Positions 61,278 to 64,000 of a stretch of 64,000 nt of DNA are shown here, one piece after another. Source of the stretch: Fulvia fulva (lineage: Eukaryota > Ascomycota > Dothideomycetes > Mycosphaerellales > Mycosphaerellaceae); contig NC_063020.1 in assembly GCF_020509005.1 (NCBI RefSeq), positions 3,162,001 through 3,226,000 on the forward strand, written 5' to 3'. The position numbers were made by a program, and so were the translations under genes. Every line of letters begins with the position of its first letter. Position 1 is the stretch's first letter. The notes beneath the pieces are model-generated. The model searched no databases and was not told the origin of the DNA. It was given only the letters and a program-made list of their open reading frames with translations.

Positions 61278-62025
61278 GGTTGCTGGGTGTTTATGCTGGT
61301 ATCTGTTGGAGGTTGTTGAGCTGAGGGCGTGGATGGGTTGCCACGTTGTGGTGGTGTTGAAGAGGGCAGAGTGAAGTGGAACGAGAGTGGAATCGGTGTT
61401 GCCGGTTGGGAAGAGGCTGGCGTGCGGTAAACAAACGAGACGCTCTTGCTTATACCTGTACTGCACTCCAGGGAAGGAGGGACCTGGACGGGCTGGTCCA
61501 AGGAAGTAACGACGCGAAGTGATGCCAAATGATGGAAGAAAGTACACTCGATGGATACACCTCACTTCGTATTGCCAGAGCAGAGGTAACGGCTGGGAGC
61601 ACACGGCCCCGGTCTTCAGGATCGAAGTCATGGTGTTGTATTGCGGCTCTGTACCACGTGAACGGGGAGTCGTTTCATGTACCGTAGGGGTCATAGCGAC
61701 TTTCCCAAGTCGTCTAGACTGAGGACTTCGCGGACTCCATTGCATTCGTTCCCTTTCTTCCTGAAGGCAACAGCTCACGAATGTTCCTTGGTGGCAAGAC
61801 GTGGTTGTATGTCGTTAGCTGGATGTCCGAGTGCGGTTTGAACGTCAGCACTAACAACATCTGACACACAGCATGATCGGCGTACCTGCAGCGGACGGTA
61901 GCTTCGTTACACAGCATCCAGTGACAAAGGGCAGTGACATCAACCCTGACATGGTATGTTCTGCAGCACACGGAGCGTAGTAAGAGCGTGTCAGGTGGTC
62001 ATACAATACAGTCTAAGTCTATAGC
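61278..62025. other. intergenic
   Basis: About 750 bp between the PhiA-like promoter side and the 3' end of the glucosyltransferase gene. No coding region was supported. Confidence 0.45.
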
Positions 62026-64000
62026 CTACAGCTCATCATGCCCCTTCTCCTTCTTCTTGCGCTCCCGCTCCGCATCTTCACGCTGGAGTCGTTCCTGGAT
62101 ACTCTCTTCTTCCAGATTACCATCGTGTACGTCCGGCAGGCCGGCTTCGTGCGCCTTGTTTTCCGCAGAGCGCTGCTCCTTGTGCCGCTTGGCCACAACA
62201 GCAATCTCATTATCATATTCCGTCCACTCGGGAACCTGCCTCCGTGCTCTGTCGAGCTTCGGTTCTTTCGTCTGAGGGTTATTGCAAAGATCGATGGTCT
62301 TTGCTTCTTTCAGGCTCTCGTCTGAACACCACGTCTCGCACCACAGCCACTCTTGTGGAAGACTGTGGATCGGTAGCAGTGATTGCATGTGATTCGGTAG
62401 ATCCTGGTCGAGGTTGCTCAAGCTGTTGGGATCAGCTGAGAGCTGGTGATAGTTCTGCCTCAGCCTGTCTCCTGCTGCGAGCTGTCGAAACCTCTTCAGG
62501 TCGACCACGTAGAGGGCCGAGATGTGGTATGGAAGGCCCTTCAGAAAGTTCTTCCAGTAACCTTGCTTCCAGAACCTGAAACCCTCCATCTCGGTCCTGG
62601 AGTCACACATTGGGGTAAAGCCGTATGGTGCGCCCTTGAGGTCGTGCTGCACAAGCTCGTACATATCTGTTCGTACGATTTGGTCGGCGTCCACGAAGAT
62701 GACCTTGTCCAAGTCGAGAGGGAACAGTACATCCAGGAATAGGATCTTGTAGCCCCAGATTTCGCGTTGCTTTTCCTTCTGAGCACGCAGCCAATGTGGC
62801 CACTTGTACGTCACCATCTCGTACTTGAAGCCGTACTCTTCAGCCATGGTCGGCAAGAAATCCTTGAAGGATGGTGACAGAAACTGCTCAATGAACCAGA
62901 ACTTGACGCTATGTTTGGTGTGCTTCATGACGGAGACCATCATGATGTTCAGCATGCGCTCGTACAGGTGACCGGAAGCCACCGAGAAGATGTTGATGTC
63001 AGCGTGATGGTCTACCGAGATGTCAGTCTTGCTTGAGCCAGAGAGCAGGCCGGAGCCAAGTTTGGCAGCCTTAAAGAGATACTTGCTGGTTTGTGGAGAC
63101 TTCAGGCCGACCTGCGCCAATAGCTTGTCTGCTCCTTCCGCTACGCTTTCCAGAGCAGACTTCGCTGGTTCAAGCACGTCCTCATCATCCATACCAGGCT
63201 TTCGCGAAATCCGAGGATATATTGTTGCACCCCGGAAACTCATCAAGGCAATCTCTGTGGTATTGTCGCCTAATGCTGCGGCATGTCCTCGCGTACCGGC
63301 ACTGTCGATGTGGAAGATCTTCTCACTTCGTCCTTTCTGCAGCGCGAGATTGTAGAGTCCTGGGTTCGCTTTGAACTGGAAGTACCCAAGGTTAGCCATG
63401 ATGATAGTGTCAGCGAAGTGATGATCGTGTTCAGTCCCAAGCACAAGCTGGGCACCACGCGGCGGAATGCCACCAGCTGTAGGATCTCTCGAGTGTCCTT
63501 CGATCAAGATGTTCCTGAGCTCGTATGTAGCGTCAATGTTCCCACTCTTGACGAGACTCAGCTTGATGTTGTCAGGGTCGTAGATGGTTTCCTTTGGTGC
63601 GACAAGCCATGCAGGAGGCAAGTCCATGCCCAAGTTGAGCAACGCCTCAGCTGGCAAGCCACTGAACTGGGCACCGTTACCTCGCAGCGAGCCATCTGCC
63701 TCGAAGGTAGGCTTGGAGCTGAGAACCTGTCTGTAGAAACGCTTGATAGGAATCTCTTCCAATCTATCCCTTGGGTTCAGGAAGATCTTCGTGTGGACGC
63801 CTTCAAGCTCCGACAGTACCTTGATGATCGGAATCCACCTCTGCGCAGCTTCAGAAGCAGGATCAACGGCAGTGTAGAGCTGAATCGTAGCAGTCTTTTC
63901 ATCGCCGAGGTGGATGGCAGTGTGAGTCGAGTTCCACTTCTTGAAGACGTCCGTTCGCACAGTGGGTGCAGCTTCGAAGATGCCCTCGGGCACGTCTGAC
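62026..64000 (-). CDS. UDP-glucose:glycoprotein glucosyltransferase, C-terminal part
   Basis: The gene continues beyond the right edge; 658 codons are seen. The enzyme sits in the ER lumen and re-glucosylates misfolded N-glycoproteins so that calnexin keeps them. The visible part covers the late beta-sandwich/thioredoxin-like region (IQLYTAVDPAS...RWIPIIKVLSEL) and then the GT24 catalytic domain: SVASGHLYERMLNIMMVSV, VKFWFIEQFLSPSFKDFLP, YEMVTYKWPHWLRAQ, the metal-binding VFVDADQIVRTD-type DxD box, YHISALYVVDLKRFR, and LDQDLPNHMQ. It ends in an acidic, charged tail with HDEL, the ER-retrieval signal. The ATG at 63993 is an internal Met. Confidence 0.95.
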   Translation of the reverse strand, partial: SDVPEGIFEAAPTVRTDVFKKWNSTHTAIHLGDEKTATIQLYTAVDPASEAAQRWIPIIKVLSELEGVHTKIFLNPRDRLEEIPIKRFYRQVLSSKPTFEADGSLRGNGAQFSGLPAEALLNLGMDLPPAWLVAPKETIYDPDNIKLSLVKSGNIDATYELRNILIEGHSRDPTAGGIPPRGAQLVLGTEHDHHFADTIIMANLGYFQFKANPGLYNLALQKGRSEKIFHIDSAGTRGHAAALGDNTTEIALMSFRGATIYPRISRKPGMDDEDVLEPAKSALESVAEGADKLLAQVGLKSPQTSKYLFKAAKLGSGLLSGSSKTDISVDHHADINIFSVASGHLYERMLNIMMVSVMKHTKHSVKFWFIEQFLSPSFKDFLPTMAEEYGFKYEMVTYKWPHWLRAQKEKQREIWGYKILFLDVLFPLDLDKVIFVDADQIVRTDMYELVQHDLKGAPYGFTPMCDSRTEMEGFRFWKQGYWKNFLKGLPYHISALYVVDLKRFRQLAAGDRLRQNYHQLSADPNSLSNLDQDLPNHMQSLLPIHSLPQEWLWCETWCSDESLKEAKTIDLCNNPQTKEPKLDRARRQVPEWTEYDNEIAVVAKRHKEQRSAENKAHEAGLPDVHDGNLEEESIQERLQREDAERERKKKEKGHDEL

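Noticed and set aside
1..64000. tRNA, rRNA, CRISPR or bacterial-type operon features
   Set aside because: No tRNA box A/B pairs, rRNA stretches or spaced repeats were noticed. Gene structure is that of a filamentous fungus.

Overview
The window is a piece of nuclear chromosome from a filamentous ascomycete, most likely a dark-pigmented dothideomycete (Mycosphaerellales/Capnodiales-type). The evidence is many short introns of about 47-102 nt with GTRNGY donors and CTRAY branch points, a CFEM-rhodopsin (PTH11-type) receptor gene, an Ayg1-like melanin polyketide hydrolase, a PhiA-like cell-wall protein, and C-to-T decay at CpA typical of repeat-induced point mutation (RIP). No rRNA, tRNA or CRISPR was recognised.

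The left end (1-18,028) is a nest of transposons. An old Ty1/Copia element, strongly decayed and reading left to right, is the host. Its integrase is interrupted by a decayed, internally deleted Fot1/pogo-type DNA transposon (91-1257). Its reverse transcriptase/RNase H part is interrupted by two intact Ty3/Gypsy chromoviruses (3293-10514, TSD CTAAG; 10650-16786, TSD TTAGA). Both gypsies have LTR pairs with no difference seen, open gag and pol, a chromodomain, a -1 gag/pol frame relation, and a 9-nt putative self-priming site pairing with a point in the LTR 40-41 nt after the TATA box. Young elements therefore sit unmutated inside RIP-ruined ones.

From 18 to 33 kb genes are sparse: a dead transcription-factor-like gene with two in-frame stops, an epoxide-hydrolase-like enzyme, the deubiquitinase Ubp14, a gene with a 14-nt duplication at its 5' end, a tandem pair of paralogous orphan genes, a secreted PAF-acetylhydrolase-like lipase and a broken F-box fragment.

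From 33 to 51 kb the genes are denser and apparently functional: an unknown membrane-anchored protein, a CFEM-GPCR, an ArsB/citrate-type transporter, a conserved multi-pass membrane protein, Ayg1-like hydrolase, a DUF6314-like protein, an F-box protein, hexokinase, and (divergent from it) the mitochondrial ATP synthase inhibitor IF1, then an unknown protein.

From 51 to 64 kb lie a multiply broken alternative NADH dehydrogenase (NDH-2) carrying a 147-bp MITE with perfect 38-bp inverted repeats and TA flanks, a RasGAP of the Gap1/Sar1 type, a small conserved four-exon gene, kinetochore Mis14/Nsl1, a PhiA-like secreted protein, and the C-terminal part of UDP-glucose:glycoprotein glucosyltransferase ending in HDEL. 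Spliced models were made by eye from splice signals, reading frame and family resemblance. Functional names rest on remembered family motifs, not on searches.
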